Assembly: GCA_050013055.1 (NCBI GenBank)
Contig: JBEKGC010000025.1
Location: 1 to 39,509, forward strand
Source: Palsa-504 sp050013055
GTDB lineage: Bacteria > Actinomycetota > Actinomycetes > Streptosporangiales > Streptosporangiaceae
DNA length: 39,509 nucleotides
Direction: 5' to 3'
Shown: piece by piece, positions 7,987 through 15,930 of the stretch
Numbering within the stretch: the stretch's first letter is position 1
Layout: each line of letters begins with the position of its first letter
Notes under the pieces: model-generated
What the model was told of the DNA's origin: nothing
What the model saw: the letters and a program-made list of their open reading frames with translations, nothing else
Databases searched by the model: none
Position numbers and translations under genes: made by a program

Positions 7987-9096
7987 ATGCTCAGGGCTGT
8001 GTCCGAGCAACAGGACCTCATACCGGTCGAGCAGATCGTCACCGATCTCAGGCTGCTCAGGGAACGCGGCCTGGTCAGGATCAGGCACACCGAGCTGGCC
8101 GCACTGCGTTCGGCGGCGGAACGCATATCCGTCCTCCCGGCGGCCGGGGCCAATCCCGGTGCGGTCGAGGCGCTGCTCCGGGCCGCGGTCGAGAACCTCG
8201 GCGGTGGTTCCCTGGCCTCGGCGGCCGCGCATACCTTCGGCCTGAACCGCGGCGCGCGCGACCGTCCCGCCCAGGACCGGCGCCGCCGGGCCGCGCAAGA
8301 ATACGGCGTCAGCGTCGAGCGGTTTCGCAAGCATCAAGAACGGGTGGTGATCGAGCAGGTCGCCGAGGAAATCCTGAAGCTGTGCCAGCCGGCGCCGAGC
8401 CGCCCGCCCACCGGCGCGGGACCGCCGGAACTGGCCGGCGAGATAGCTCTTGACTGCCGGGCCGGAGACGCCAGCTTCCCGGTCGTCGTGCACGTCGAAC
8501 CCGTGGAGCTGCTGCGCGATGTGGACGTCGTGGTGGCGCCCACGAACCTCTACCTCGAGATGCCTCAGCCGTACAAGGCCTCGGTCTCCGCTGCCCTCAG
8601 GCGGGCCGCGGCCCGCCGCGCGCCGGACGGCGCCACCGTCGCCGACACGATCCTGGACGAGTTGCAAGCCTGGGTCAGGGATCACGGACGCCCCGGCCTG
8701 CCGGTCACCGCCGGAACCGTGGCCGTGACCTCGTCCGGGGCGCTGGACCGGCAGGGCATCCGCAGGATCTACCACACCGCGGTCGCCTCGCCCCGGCCGG
8801 GCACGAACGATTACGACGTCGAGCCGACCGCGATCGCCCGGGCCGTCAGCAATACGTTCGCCCTGGCGAGAGCCGAACGCGACCTTTTCAGCCCGCCCCT
8901 GAACTCGCTCGGCTTCCCGCTGCTTGGGGCAGGCCGTGGCGGCATGGACCCGGCCGTCAGCTTTACCTGGATATGGTCCGCACTGGAGCGCGAAATCCGC
9001 CGGGATAACAGCTGGCATATCCACTTCATCACCCGCAGGCGGGCCACGGCGGAGATCATCGTCGCCGGGATCGGCCGCCGACCTGAGGGCCGGTGA
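7987..9096 (+). CDS. Macro-domain protein with actinobacterial helical N-terminal module
   Basis: With the ATG at 7987 the protein has 369 residues. A TTG at 7948 and a GTG at 7999 are alternative starts; the TTG would put coding sequence across the second palindrome and is less likely. Residues about 15-120 form a helical module with GLVRIRHTELAALRSAA, a LGGG turn and DRRRRAAQEYGVSVERFRKH, a layout I associate with actinobacterial effector and regulatory proteins. Residues about 155-340 look like a macro domain: VDVVVAPTN early, AGTVAVTSSGAL, IYHTAV and the loop LGFPLLGAGRGGMDPAVS. Macro domains bind or hydrolyse ADP-ribose and related nucleotides. Divergent from an operon ending in a RES NADase-type toxin, it may read or remove an NAD+ breakdown product (inference). 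Confidence 0.72.
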   Translation: MLRAVSEQQDLIPVEQIVTDLRLLRERGLVRIRHTELAALRSAAERISVLPAAGANPGAVEALLRAAVENLGGGSLASAAAHTFGLNRGARDRPAQDRRRRAAQEYGVSVERFRKHQERVVIEQVAEEILKLCQPAPSRPPTGAGPPELAGEIALDCRAGDASFPVVVHVEPVELLRDVDVVVAPTNLYLEMPQPYKASVSAALRRAAARRAPDGATVADTILDELQAWVRDHGRPGLPVTAGTVAVTSSGALDRQGIRRIYHTAVASPRPGTNDYDVEPTAIARAVSNTFALARAERDLFSPPLNSLGFPLLGAGRGGMDPAVSFTWIWSALEREIRRDNSWHIHFITRRRATAEIIVAGIGRRPEGR

Positions 9097-9097
9097 C

Positions 9098-9125
9098 CCG
9101 GCCGGGGCGGTAACGCTCCGGCCGG
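9098..9125 (+). terminator. Hairpin terminator after macro-domain gene
   Basis: A 10-bp stem (CCGGCCGGGG with CTCCGGCCGG, one G:U pair) closes an 8-base loop, starting two bases after the macro-gene stop. There is no U-run, as is common in high-GC actinomycetes. Confidence 0.6.
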
Positions 9126-9194
9126 GACGGCCCTGGCACCTGCCCGGGCGCGGCGGCGGGCTGATGGCTGGCACGCCCGCAGCCCGCCGCGCGC

Positions 9195-9248
9195 TCAGGC
9201 CAGCGCGCCGAGCAGCATGAGCAGGAAATAAATCACGTGCGGCTGCAT
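9195..9248 (-). CDS. Possible 17-residue hydrophobic peptide
   Basis: On the minus strand an ATG at 9248 opens a 17-codon frame, MQPHVIYFLLMLLGALA, ending in TGA. It is preceded by a strong purine-rich ribosome site (GGAAGGGGGG) about 8 bases upstream. The product would be a single short hydrophobic helix, too short to identify. The strong site makes it worth recording, but a frame this short can occur by chance. It lies alone between the macro-domain gene and the Xre-type regulator gene, in a 290-base gap that otherwise holds only the hairpin at 9098-9125. Confidence 0.3.
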   Translation of the reverse strand: MQPHVIYFLLMLLGALA

Positions 9249-9385
9249 CTGCGCGGCCCCCCTTCCACTGGCTACGCCCGCCGGTCTCGGCCAGGCACAG
9301 TCAGTAGAACCAGGGATCCGGCCAGCTGGCCGGGCAGGAACCGGCCGACATCCGGTCGGCCATGGGGCGCTCCCCGCCCACCGGG

Positions 9386-10309
9386 TCACTCGCGCCAGCA
9401 CAGACCGTAACCAAGGCCAAGCCGGAGGTCGCGGAAGCTGACGTGAACCTCGCCGAAACGGTCGGGAACCACCGTTTCCGCGGTCGGCCCGCGCTCATAG
9501 ATCACGGCCGTCGGCGCCCCGCGGAGCAGCCAGACCGCCTGCGGCGGCCGCCGGACATCGAAACGGACCCGGAGGTCGAAATGATCACTGCGCCGGAACG
9601 GGACGTGCACGTAGTGCGAGGCCATGCGCTGTCCAGCGGGAATACGCAGCCGCATGGCGTATTCGTGGTGCTCACCTGAGCGCAGCGGCCTGGGCAGGAC
9701 GATGACGTGGCGGAAGTAGCTTTCGTACGGCTGCTCGCGCAGTTCGAGCAGGCCGCCGTACAGAAGCTCAGCCTCAAGCCCGTGCGCTCCGCCCGCGTCA
9801 TCGGGGTGGCGGGGAACGCTCACCGAGGTCGCGAGCTCGGCCAGGCCCTCGGTGGTCGCGACCACAAGCCGGCGTTCGATCGCCTCGACCGGATCGGCGT
9901 CGAGCTGCAGCAGCGCGGTGAAGGACTCGATGAACCAGCCGTCAGGCGGGTCCGCGGCAGGCCCGGCGAGAGCGGACTCGGCGGCCGCCACTGCCTGCGC
10001 CCAGGGCGGCTTGACCGGCCGGTCAAGGCCGTCCGGAGCACCACGGTCGAGAGCGCGCTGGACCTGCGTCCAGTAGACCCGCCATGACTGGACGTCGCCG
10101 CCGCAGGCCTTGACGAAGGCCAGCGTCACGCGAAGGGTCGGAAGGCGTTCTCCCGATGCGGCCGCTTGCACCGTACTCGTCGCATAATGGGCATTCTTCC
10201 CAAGTTGCTGGAAAGTGAGACCCGAGCTCTTACGAAGATCGCGAAGCCAGAACGCGAACTCGCGCACCGGCGAGCCGTCCCTGTCCAGCGGCTTCTGCGG
10301 ACGTCCCAT
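9386..10309 (-). CDS. Xre-type helix-turn-helix regulator
   Basis: A 307-residue protein from ATG 10309, with a GAGGGA-like ribosome site about 10 bases upstream; a TTG 6 bases earlier is less likely. Residues about 15-75 are a Cro/C1-type helix-turn-helix (LRDLRKSSGLTFQQLGKNAHYATSTV around the recognition helix, then LPTLRVTLAFVKACGG). This is the usual N-terminus of many actinomycete regulators. The C-terminal about 170 residues (from FIESFTALLQ to LGYGLCWRE) are a beta-rich region I do not recognise; it could be a sensor domain. The gene lies between the two Hsp70 operons, and repeated palindromes in both flanking promoter regions make it a plausible common regulator (inference). Confidence 0.85.
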   Translation of the reverse strand: MGRPQKPLDRDGSPVREFAFWLRDLRKSSGLTFQQLGKNAHYATSTVQAAASGERLPTLRVTLAFVKACGGDVQSWRVYWTQVQRALDRGAPDGLDRPVKPPWAQAVAAAESALAGPAADPPDGWFIESFTALLQLDADPVEAIERRLVVATTEGLAELATSVSVPRHPDDAGGAHGLEAELLYGGLLELREQPYESYFRHVIVLPRPLRSGEHHEYAMRLRIPAGQRMASHYVHVPFRRSDHFDLRVRFDVRRPPQAVWLLRGAPTAVIYERGPTAETVVPDRFGEVHVSFRDLRLGLGYGLCWRE

Positions 10310-10417
10310 GATCAAACATTCCCTCGGCGTGACCAGCCCGGCTTATCGGTAAATTTTCCACGATTCACCCGATCGTACGCGCTGAACTGCGTGTTCGACT
10401 GGGCCAGCGAACCCCGG

Positions 10418-10429
10418 TTTGCAGCAATT
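10418..10429 (-). promoter_or_regulatory. Third copy of the ATTGC-GCAAA operator word
   Basis: On the minus strand this reads AATTGCTGCAAA, one base different from AATTGCGGCAAA at 7870-7881. It lies about 110 bases upstream of the Xre-type regulator start. Unlike the two copies at 7871 and 7947 it has no clear second half-site. Confidence 0.45.
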
Positions 10430-10686
10430 GACCCGAAATCGGGCGTCGGTCTTGAACTTGGCCGCCCGGTAGCGTAGAAAACGGAAACCAGGCACGTCAA
10501 GGAGAGGCAGCCGACAAGGGGGTACCGCGCTCGCCGGCATCCAATGGACCGGCCCGGCCCGAAGATCCACGGACTGACGACCAGCCGTCCGGGTTCCGGG
10601 GGGCGACCGCAGCGGCGAGCATTTCCGTCCGGCCACGCCCGGAGAGGCGGCCGGCCCGCTTCTCCGGTATGTCAATCCCTTAATTA

Positions 10687-10778
10687 CGGGTATCACCGGG
10701 TATCCAAGGGCATGCCAACCTAGGTACGCACTGGTACGTCACATATATCTAAGGCAGCACCGGCAATCCAAGGCAATC
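10687..10778. repeat. Three pairs of 10-bp-period direct repeats
   Basis: CGGGTATC starts at 10687 and 10697, GGTACG at 10723 and 10733, and GGCAATC at 10762 and 10772. Each pair repeats at exactly 10 bp, one helical turn, so copies face the same side of DNA. They lie 100-195 bases before the operon start and could be cooperative binding sites or remnants of tandem duplication. Confidence 0.55.
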
Positions 10779-10880
10779 GGGAGTACGAGCCGACGCGGAT
10801 CACAACGGTCCCGGGGGGGTCCCAAACTCACGGAGCAGATCAAGCGTGCTTGTCCTGCGCACGGCTGGAAAGGGATAAAT

Positions 10881-11570
10881 GTGGTATCAGCATGGAATTC
10901 GGCCGGTGGCGACGGCGACGGTGGCAGCAGCAGCGGCGAAACAGGCGGCGCAGGCTTCCCTGCCGTCACGGCCCCTCCGGCCGACCCGCCGCTGACGGAA
11001 CCGGCCGGAGCCGCCGCCGAAGCAGCGGCCGGAGAACTGGCCGGAGAACCGGCCGGGGCGCCCGAGGACCTGATCACCGAGATCTCGGTCTCGGTGCGCA
11101 AGCTCGCCGATTCGTCGCAGCGCTACCACACCCGGGCGGAGCAGCGCGAGTCCGTCATCGACTACCTGCGCGCCGAACTCGAGCAGCTGCGCCAGGGCGA
11201 ACGACGGGGCCTGCTGCGGCCCGTGCTCGCGGAGATGTGCCGCCTGCGCGATGACCTGCTCAAGCAGGCGGCCACGCTGCCCGCGGACTTCGACGCGGCC
11301 AAGACCGCCGACCTGCTGCGGTCCTACGCGGAGAGCATCGAGCTCACCCTGGAGAGCAACGGCGTCGTCACCTACGCGCCCGAGGCCGGCGATCCCTTCA
11401 ACCCGCGGATGCACCGCCGGGTCAGCGGTGAGCCGACGGCCGACCCGACGCTGGCCGGGCACGTCGCCGCGCTCAACCGCGACGGCTACCTGGACATTGA
11501 GGCCAACAGCCCGATCGCGCCAGCCGAGGTCACGGTGTACGCGGTCACGCAAGGAGAGCAGGGGCAATGA
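10881..11570 (+). CDS. GrpE-like nucleotide exchange factor (GTPase operon)
   Basis: A 229-residue protein from GTG 10881, chosen because GGAAAGGG lies 6 bases upstream. The first 55 residues are a low-complexity Gly/Ala/Pro linker. A coiled helix follows (EQRESVIDYLRAELEQLRQGE), then LLRPVLAEMCRLRDDL and a C-terminal beta domain (SPIAPAEVTVYAV). It is a full-length homologue of the GrpE-like protein at 7207-7812, sharing the LLRPV----RLRDDL core and the final P(A)-VT-Y strand. Expected role: ADP release from the Hsp70s of this operon. Its TGA overlaps the next ATG (ATGA at 11567-11570), so translation is probably coupled. It is much more diverged than housekeeping GrpE, and identification rests partly on neighbours. 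Confidence 0.83.
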   Translation: MVSAWNSAGGDGDGGSSSGETGGAGFPAVTAPPADPPLTEPAGAAAEAAAGELAGEPAGAPEDLITEISVSVRKLADSSQRYHTRAEQRESVIDYLRAELEQLRQGERRGLLRPVLAEMCRLRDDLLKQAATLPADFDAAKTADLLRSYAESIELTLESNGVVTYAPEAGDPFNPRMHRRVSGEPTADPTLAGHVAALNRDGYLDIEANSPIAPAEVTVYAVTQGEQGQ

Positions 11571-13294
11571 GCGAGCCAGCACACGGCATTTACGGCATCG
11601 ACCTCGGCACCACGTACTCGGTGGTCGGCTATATCGACGAGACGGGCCGGCCGGCGGTCACCCGCAACAGCGAAGGCCAGGACACGACGCCCTCGGTGGT
11701 GTACTTCGAGACGGCAGAGAACATCGTCGTCGGCAAGGTCGCCAAGGAGTCGGCCGGCGTGTTCCCCGACCAGGTCGTGTCGCTGATCAAGCGGGCGATG
11801 GGCGACAAGGAGTGGCACAGGGACTTCTTCGGCCAGGACTACACGCCGCCGTCCATTTCCGCGCTGATCCTGGGTGCGCTGGCCAAGGACGCGGAAACCA
11901 ACACCCACCGGCCGGTGAACGACGTCGTGATCACGGTGCCCGCGTACTTCGGCCTGCTGGAGAAGGACGCCACCAAGCAGGCCGGCGACATCGCGGGCCT
12001 GAACGTCATCGGGATCGTGCCCGAGCCGGTCGCCGCGGCCCTGCACTACGGCGTCACCGGGAGCGCGGACGGCACCACGTTCCTCGTGTACGACCTGGGC
12101 GGCGGGACCTTCGACGTCAGCCTGATCAAGCTGACCAAGACCGCGGTCGAGGTGCTCGCGGTGGGCGGCAACTCCCGGCTCGGCGGCGCCGACTGGGACG
12201 AGAAGCTCTTCGACTACATCCTCGACCAGCTGATCGAGCAGTGGGGCGACGAGTCCGTCCGCGACGACGAGGCGGAGCTGCAAGCCATCCGCACCCTCAC
12301 AGAGCAGCTGAAGAAAGACCTGTCCAAGGCCGAGAGCAAGCAGATCATCCGGCGTTACACCGGGACGTCCGCCAAGTTCACGGTGACCCGCAAGCAGTTC
12401 GAGGGGATGACCGCGGACCTGCTCGAAGAGACGATCCGCATCACCAGCCGGACGCTGAACGAGGCCGAGGAACGGTATCCGGGGATCCGCGGCCAGATCA
12501 GCCAGCTGCTGCTGGTCGGCGGGTCCAGCTGGATGCCGGCCGTGAGCGAGCGGCTCGAGCAGGAATTCAGCTGGCAGCCGCGGCTGTCCGACCCGGACCT
12601 CGCGGTGGCCAAGGGCGCGGCCCTGTACGCGGCCGGCCAGACCGTCAGGTTCGTCGACACCGGCGACGCCGACGGGCAGACCGGGTCCGGCGCCACCACG
12701 GCCGACGCGAGCCGCCCGGGTGCGGGGCTGCCCTCCGGCCCGGTGACCGACGCCGCCGTCGAGGAAGTAGCCAACCGGACCGGCCTGGAGGAGGACAAGG
12801 TCCGCAGCCTCGCGCAGCGAACGGTCGTCAACGTCCTGCCGAAGGCGGTCGGCGTGAAGCTCATCGACACCACCAAGCCCGACTGGGAAGACGACCCCGA
12901 GGGCGCGTCTTACATCGAGCACCTCATCGCCGCGCAGACCCAGCTGCCTTTCCAGGCGGAAACGCTGGTCGCCAGCACCGTGGTGGCCAACCAGCCCGGG
13001 GTCGAGATCGAGATCTGGGAGCAGGCAGGCGATGTGCCCAGCGCCGGCCTGGCGGCCAACCACCGGGTGGACGACGCGGGGCTGATCGAGGGCCTGCGGC
13101 CGTTCGCGCTGCCGGCCGGCTCGCCGGTCAACATCGACATCACGGTCGACGCCGAGGGCACCGTCAACCTCTTTGCCTCCGAGCCCAAGAGCGGCAAGAA
13201 GCTGGAGATGAACGTGCGGATCAGCGTCCTGTCCCGGGAGCAGGTGGAAGACGCGAAGCAGAACCAGCGTGGCCTGTCCATCAGCACCTCGTAG
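11567..13294 (+). CDS. Hsp70/DnaK-like chaperone, first of GTPase operon
   Basis: A 575-residue Hsp70 with ATPase motifs YGIDLGTTYS (near residue 9), FLVYDLGGGTFDVS (near 170) and LLLVGGSSWMPAV (near 310). A Gly/Ala/Thr-rich linker (about 365-395) leads to a helical insert (VEEVANRTGLEEDKVRSLAQ) and a beta substrate-binding region with IEIWEQAGDVPSAGL. The C-terminal lid is absent. The insert and binding region closely resemble the Hsp70 of the CHAT operon (VEKMAGQRV, IEVWEQAGPL), so these two share ancestry to the exclusion of the third Hsp70 of this window. Coupled by overlap to the GrpE-like gene and 5 bases ahead of the FN3-like gene. Confidence 0.93.
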   Translation: MSEPAHGIYGIDLGTTYSVVGYIDETGRPAVTRNSEGQDTTPSVVYFETAENIVVGKVAKESAGVFPDQVVSLIKRAMGDKEWHRDFFGQDYTPPSISALILGALAKDAETNTHRPVNDVVITVPAYFGLLEKDATKQAGDIAGLNVIGIVPEPVAAALHYGVTGSADGTTFLVYDLGGGTFDVSLIKLTKTAVEVLAVGGNSRLGGADWDEKLFDYILDQLIEQWGDESVRDDEAELQAIRTLTEQLKKDLSKAESKQIIRRYTGTSAKFTVTRKQFEGMTADLLEETIRITSRTLNEAEERYPGIRGQISQLLLVGGSSWMPAVSERLEQEFSWQPRLSDPDLAVAKGAALYAAGQTVRFVDTGDADGQTGSGATTADASRPGAGLPSGPVTDAAVEEVANRTGLEEDKVRSLAQRTVVNVLPKAVGVKLIDTTKPDWEDDPEGASYIEHLIAAQTQLPFQAETLVASTVVANQPGVEIEIWEQAGDVPSAGLAANHRVDDAGLIEGLRPFALPAGSPVNIDITVDAEGTVNLFASEPKSGKKLEMNVRISVLSREQVEDAKQNQRGLSISTS

Positions 13295-13299
13295 CGGAC

Positions 13300-15930
13300 A
13301 TGAGCTTCGACGAGACGGAGTACCGCGAGGAGTTCCTCAAGAAGCACCGCGGCACCCGGGTCGCCCCCGGCGACCTGATGGCGCGGTACGCGATCACGCT
13401 CCCCGCCACGGACAGTGAGATCGCCGCGCAGATCAGGGCCGTGCGCGCCGCCTGGAACAAGATCTACATGGGTAAGTCCAACATTGCCCAGGTCGCCAAG
13501 CTGTGCCGGGCCGAGGACGAACGGCTGCAGGCCGAGCACGGCGCGAAGATGGAGACGCGCGGATGGTGGCAGCAGCGGCAGTCGGACCAGCAGAAGGCCT
13601 CCGACGCGTCGATCACCAGCATGGCCGACGAGCTGCGGCGGCGCTACGGCACGCTCGGCGTGGCCTCGCCCGGGATGCTCGGCCAGTTCGCCGCCACGCT
13701 CGGTCTTACCGCGGCCCAGGGCCAGCTCGCGGCTGAACGAGCCGGGCTGACCGTCATCAGTGACGTTACCCTGCCGGTGAAGGAGCCGATCGCCTCCTTC
13801 ACCGCCCTGCTCAAGAGCATGTCGGAGTGCGCCGTCCCCTCGGTAGCCGAGCTTGTGCACCCGGGCTCGGGGACGTTCCGGCTGCTCGGCAGGTACGAGT
13901 GCCTCGACGACCCGCGCAAGCGGCTGGACGCCGTGGCCCTGGACGCGCAGAGCACCGAGGCCGACAAACGCGGCAACTCGGCGACCGAGGACGCCCGCCG
14001 GGCCGCGCTCACGACCCTGCGCAAGGCGATGCGGGACGGCGTCAGCCTGGACGACATCGCGCTCTACCACCTGGTGACGATCGCCAGGGATTCGGCGTCC
14101 GTGTCGGCCGACATCGCGGCCGGGAAGCTGCGCGAGGCCGGGCTCGAGGCGGGCGACGCCGCGGTCATCGCGGTCCTCGTGGCCGAGCAGGGCGGGGGCG
14201 GCACCGCCGGTCCGCAGCGGGTGCCGGACCTGCTCGCCACCGGGAGACTGCGGGAGGCCAAGGCCGCCGCGGCTCAGCTGCCGTCGGAGGGCGGGCGCAT
14301 CGACGCGATGCTGCTCGTCGAGGCCGCGCAGCAGCGGCTCGACCAGCTGATCGTGGCCGCGCGGGCGGCGCTGGCGGCGCCCGACGAGGCACGTGCCGAG
14401 ACGCTGCTCAAGGAGGCGGCGCTACACAGCGCGGAAGATGCCGCCGCTGAGCTGGCGACGGTCCCGCTGCCACCTCCGGCAGGCCTGCGCGCGGCCGACC
14501 ACGGCGCCGCGGTCCAGCTGTTCTGGCGGCCCGCGCCCGGCCACGACCCGGACACCGTCTACGTGGTCCGCCGGTCCGCACAGCCTCGCCCGCTGACCGC
14601 GCCGACCGAGGGCGAGCCGGTACACCGCGACCGCGGCGACACGTGCACCGACGAGCGGGCCCCGCTGGCCCGGCCGGTCCAGTACGCGGTCTTCGCCGTC
14701 GGCGACGGCAGGCCGAGCTCACGCCCCGCCACCGTCTCGATGACGCTGCTCCCGCCGGTGTCGCAGCTCAAGGCCGAGGTCGGCCCGGCCACGGTCGCGC
14801 TGCACTGGCGGGTGCACCCGGACGCACGGGTCCAGGTGACCAGGACCGCGCCGGGCACCGGGCCGGCGCCGGTCCGGGTGACCGGCGCCAGCTGCCAGGT
14901 CAGCGGCCTGGTCGAGGGGCAGCCGCAGCACTTCGAGGTGACCGCGGTCTACACCGGGCCGGACGGCGGTGAGCTGCGCTCGGCGACCGAGCACATCAGC
15001 GCCACGCCGCGGGCGCAAGCCCGGCCGATCTCGACGCTGCGGGCCCGCTCCGTCGGCGCGGACGGCGCGATCCGGGTGCGGATCAGCTGGCTTCCTGTCG
15101 ACAATTCGGACGTCAGGATCGTGCGGACCGACCGGGAACCGGCGATCCCGTTCGGCGCCATGGTGTCGGCCGACGACATGGCCGCGGCCGGCCCGGAGGT
15201 GACCGGCACCTTGATCTCGGCCGGGCGGGAGACCGGCTTCGAGGTCGAGCTGCCGTCCGGGGTGCACCGCCTGGTGCCGTTCTCCATCGGCGGGACGGGC
15301 ATCGTCATGGGCAAGCCCACCACGGTCGCCGTGACCGATCCAGTCCGGCACCTGTCGGTGACGCCGTTCGCCGACTACGCGACCGTGTCCTGGGAGTGGC
15401 CGCCGAGCGCGCAGATCGCCGAGGTGAGCTGGCGGCTCGACGGCACCGAAGACGTCGTGCACGTCGACCGCGGTCAGTACAGGTCCGCGGGCGGCGTCAA
15501 GATCCCGCTCGGCCGCACTCCCTGCGAGGTCGAGGTGCGCGCGGTGATCACAGTCGGCAAGGCCTCCTTCACCTCGCCGCCGGCCGCCGCCACGATCGGC
15601 CACGTGGTGGAGACCGCGATCCGTTACCGGGTGTCCAGCCTCGTCCCGTCGATCGGACCGCTACGCGGACGCTCGAAGAAGGTAGCGTTCACCGCCGACC
15701 AGGCGTGCGACGGCGTCCGGGTGCGGATGGTGGCCTCCCCCGGCCGGGTGCTGCCGACCAGCCCGTCCGACGGCGAGACCGTCCTCGACACCTCCCTGAC
15801 GCTGCGGCCGGGGGTTCCGGCTGAACACAAGGTCATCCTGCCGCGCAAGACGCTCTGGGTGCGGTGCTTCGTCGTGGCCGGGCACGCCAGGCTCATCGAC
15901 CCCCCCATCACCAGCCTGAAGGAGTCATAG
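13300..15930 (+). CDS. Large helical/FN3-like protein of Hsp70-GTPase operon
   Basis: An 876-residue protein from ATG 13300, 5 bases after the Hsp70 stop. The open frame runs much further upstream, but that part overlaps the GrpE and Hsp70 genes and is not coding. The N-terminal about 385 residues are helical (for example AAQIRAVRAAWNKIYMGKSN and GWWQQRQSDQQKASD), with a repeat-like LLATGRLREAKAAAAQLP stretch. The rest is at least four beta-sandwich modules of FN3 type (about 388-470, 480-560, 570-685, 690-770), each with a pattern such as VALHWRVHPDARVQVTR or ATVSWEWPPSAQIAEVSW, ending in a last beta region. No enzyme motif is visible. It may be the client-recognising or scaffold subunit. 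I recognise it only as a recurrent partner of such operons. Confidence 0.75.
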   Translation: MSFDETEYREEFLKKHRGTRVAPGDLMARYAITLPATDSEIAAQIRAVRAAWNKIYMGKSNIAQVAKLCRAEDERLQAEHGAKMETRGWWQQRQSDQQKASDASITSMADELRRRYGTLGVASPGMLGQFAATLGLTAAQGQLAAERAGLTVISDVTLPVKEPIASFTALLKSMSECAVPSVAELVHPGSGTFRLLGRYECLDDPRKRLDAVALDAQSTEADKRGNSATEDARRAALTTLRKAMRDGVSLDDIALYHLVTIARDSASVSADIAAGKLREAGLEAGDAAVIAVLVAEQGGGGTAGPQRVPDLLATGRLREAKAAAAQLPSEGGRIDAMLLVEAAQQRLDQLIVAARAALAAPDEARAETLLKEAALHSAEDAAAELATVPLPPPAGLRAADHGAAVQLFWRPAPGHDPDTVYVVRRSAQPRPLTAPTEGEPVHRDRGDTCTDERAPLARPVQYAVFAVGDGRPSSRPATVSMTLLPPVSQLKAEVGPATVALHWRVHPDARVQVTRTAPGTGPAPVRVTGASCQVSGLVEGQPQHFEVTAVYTGPDGGELRSATEHISATPRAQARPISTLRARSVGADGAIRVRISWLPVDNSDVRIVRTDREPAIPFGAMVSADDMAAAGPEVTGTLISAGRETGFEVELPSGVHRLVPFSIGGTGIVMGKPTTVAVTDPVRHLSVTPFADYATVSWEWPPSAQIAEVSWRLDGTEDVVHVDRGQYRSAGGVKIPLGRTPCEVEVRAVITVGKASFTSPPAAATIGHVVETAIRYRVSSLVPSIGPLRGRSKKVAFTADQACDGVRVRMVASPGRVLPTSPSDGETVLDTSLTLRPGVPAEHKVILPRKTLWVRCFVVAGHARLIDPPITSLKES

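Larger units (their letters stand above)
10310..10880. promoter_or_regulatory. Intergenic control region before the Hsp70-GTPase operon
   Basis: 570 bases without a convincing gene, between the minus-strand regulator and the plus-strand GrpE/Hsp70/GTPase operon. It holds the site at 10418-10429, a weak sigma-70-like pair TTGAAC (10452-10457) and TAGAAA (10475-10480) with 17-base spacing, and the 10-bp-phased repeats at 10687-10778. The GrpE ribosome site GGAAAGGG sits at its right end (10867-10874). I see neither a HAIR (CTTGAGT-N7-ACTCAAG) nor a CIRCE element, so this Hsp70 operon does not look like part of the usual heat-shock regulons. Confidence 0.5.

Noticed and set aside
10343..10696. 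117-residue minus-strand frame as a gene
   Set aside because: No ribosome site, no recognisable domain, and it crosses repeat-rich regulatory sequence.
10310..10880. HspR (HAIR) or HrcA (CIRCE) heat-shock operators
   Set aside because: Only an isolated CTTGAAC half-word is present; no inverted partner at the right spacing was seen.
11251..13299. Upstream extension of the FN3-like protein frame to 1559 residues
   Set aside because: This part overlaps the GrpE-like and Hsp70 genes in another frame and is Arg/Pro-rich shadow sequence; the real start is ATG 13300.
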